From contig CADCRB010000310.1 in assembly GCA_902803745.1 (NCBI GenBank), forward strand, positions 1-5,803: a stretch of DNA of 5,803 nucleotides. The letters are read 5' to 3'. Under the pieces are notes generated by a model. That model searched no databases. It worked only from the letters and a program-made list of their open reading frames with translations, and was not told the origin of the DNA. This DNA comes from an uncultured Lachnospiraceae bacterium. Lineage in GTDB: Bacteria > Bacillota > Clostridia > Lachnospirales > Lachnospiraceae. Shown piece by piece: positions 5,717 through 5,803 of this stretch (its first letter is position 1; every line of letters starts with the position of its first letter). Made by a program: the position numbers and the translations under genes.

Positions 5717-5788
5717 AGGGGAATGATGCAATGGCTAGCCTGGCGGTCTCCAAAACCGCTCATGGGGGTTCGAATCCCTCTTCCCCTG
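5717..5788 (+). tRNA. tRNA-Trp (anticodon CCA), with an unusual D-stem
   Basis: The 7-pair acceptor stem AGGGGAA/TTCCCCT is perfect, with A1-U72 and discriminator G73, the known identity elements of bacterial tRNA-Trp. The anticodon stem GCGGT/ACCGC is perfect and the loop CTCCAAA places CCA at 5750-5752. The T-arm is GGGGG, loop TTCGAAT, CCCTC with one G-U pair. The variable loop is only 4 bases (TCAT). The D-loop AATGGCTA is normal (A14, G18, G19, A21), but the D-stem ATGC/GCCT has a U11-C24 mismatch. The 3' CCA is not encoded. In many Firmicutes a tRNA-Trp precedes secE-nusG; the window ends 15 bases later, so this cannot be tested here. Confidence 0.93.
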
Positions 5789-5803
5789 TCCCGAGAGCCG
5801 CAA

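Noticed and set aside
5547..5753. 68-codon open frame on the - strand upstream of the cyclic-nucleotide-fold gene
   Set aside because: Its first codons lie inside the tRNA gene and it crosses both divergent promoters; composition is not protein-like.
1..5803. Mobile element, CRISPR array or phage genes
   Set aside because: No transposase or integrase, no regular repeat-spacer structure, and no tRNA 3'-end duplication in the window; style is uniform along its length.

Overview
The window looks like ordinary chromosome from an anaerobic Firmicute, most likely a member of the Lachnospiraceae (Butyrivibrio-like). The basis is moderate GC, frequent ATA, AGA and AGG codons, strong purine-rich ribosome binding sites, and a membrane-anchored clostripain-type protease with a glycine-rich N-terminal tail and a small double zinc-ribbon membrane protein, both of which I associate with that family. 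This assignment is an inference from gene style, not from a marker gene.

Layout: (1) Bases 1-996, + strand, encode an aldo/keto reductase with an intact catalytic tetrad. Its frame is open to the left edge and carries a repetitive, non-conserved N-terminal extension. (2) Bases 1031-3508, + strand, encode a large C11 (clostripain-like) cysteine peptidase starting at GTG, 34 bases after the reductase and probably in the same transcript. An 11-codon micro-ORF with its own strong ribosome binding site sits in the junction. (3) Bases 3509-3629 are a promoter-containing gap, followed by bases 3630-4928, + strand, a protein with two four-cysteine zinc ribbons and two C-terminal membrane helices. (4) Convergent to it, bases 5059-5550 on the - strand encode a stand-alone cyclic-nucleotide-binding-fold protein without a DNA-binding domain. 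(5) Bases 5551-5716 hold divergent promoters for that gene and for a tRNA-Trp(CCA) at 5717-5788, + strand. Sequence 3' of the tRNA runs off the window.

Nothing shows that these genes form one pathway. The reductase and peptidase share orientation and a short gap; the zinc-ribbon gene seems to have its own promoter; the cyclic-nucleotide-fold gene and the tRNA are separate, divergent units. I do not see a clear new system. The items most worth checking are the tRNA-Trp, whose D-stem has a U11-C24 mismatch at the position known for UGA suppression in E. coli tRNA-Trp; a 39-codon in-frame extension after the UGA-C stop of the zinc-ribbon gene; loss of the phosphate-binding arginine in the cyclic-nucleotide-fold protein; and the glycine-rich cytoplasmic tail on the protease.
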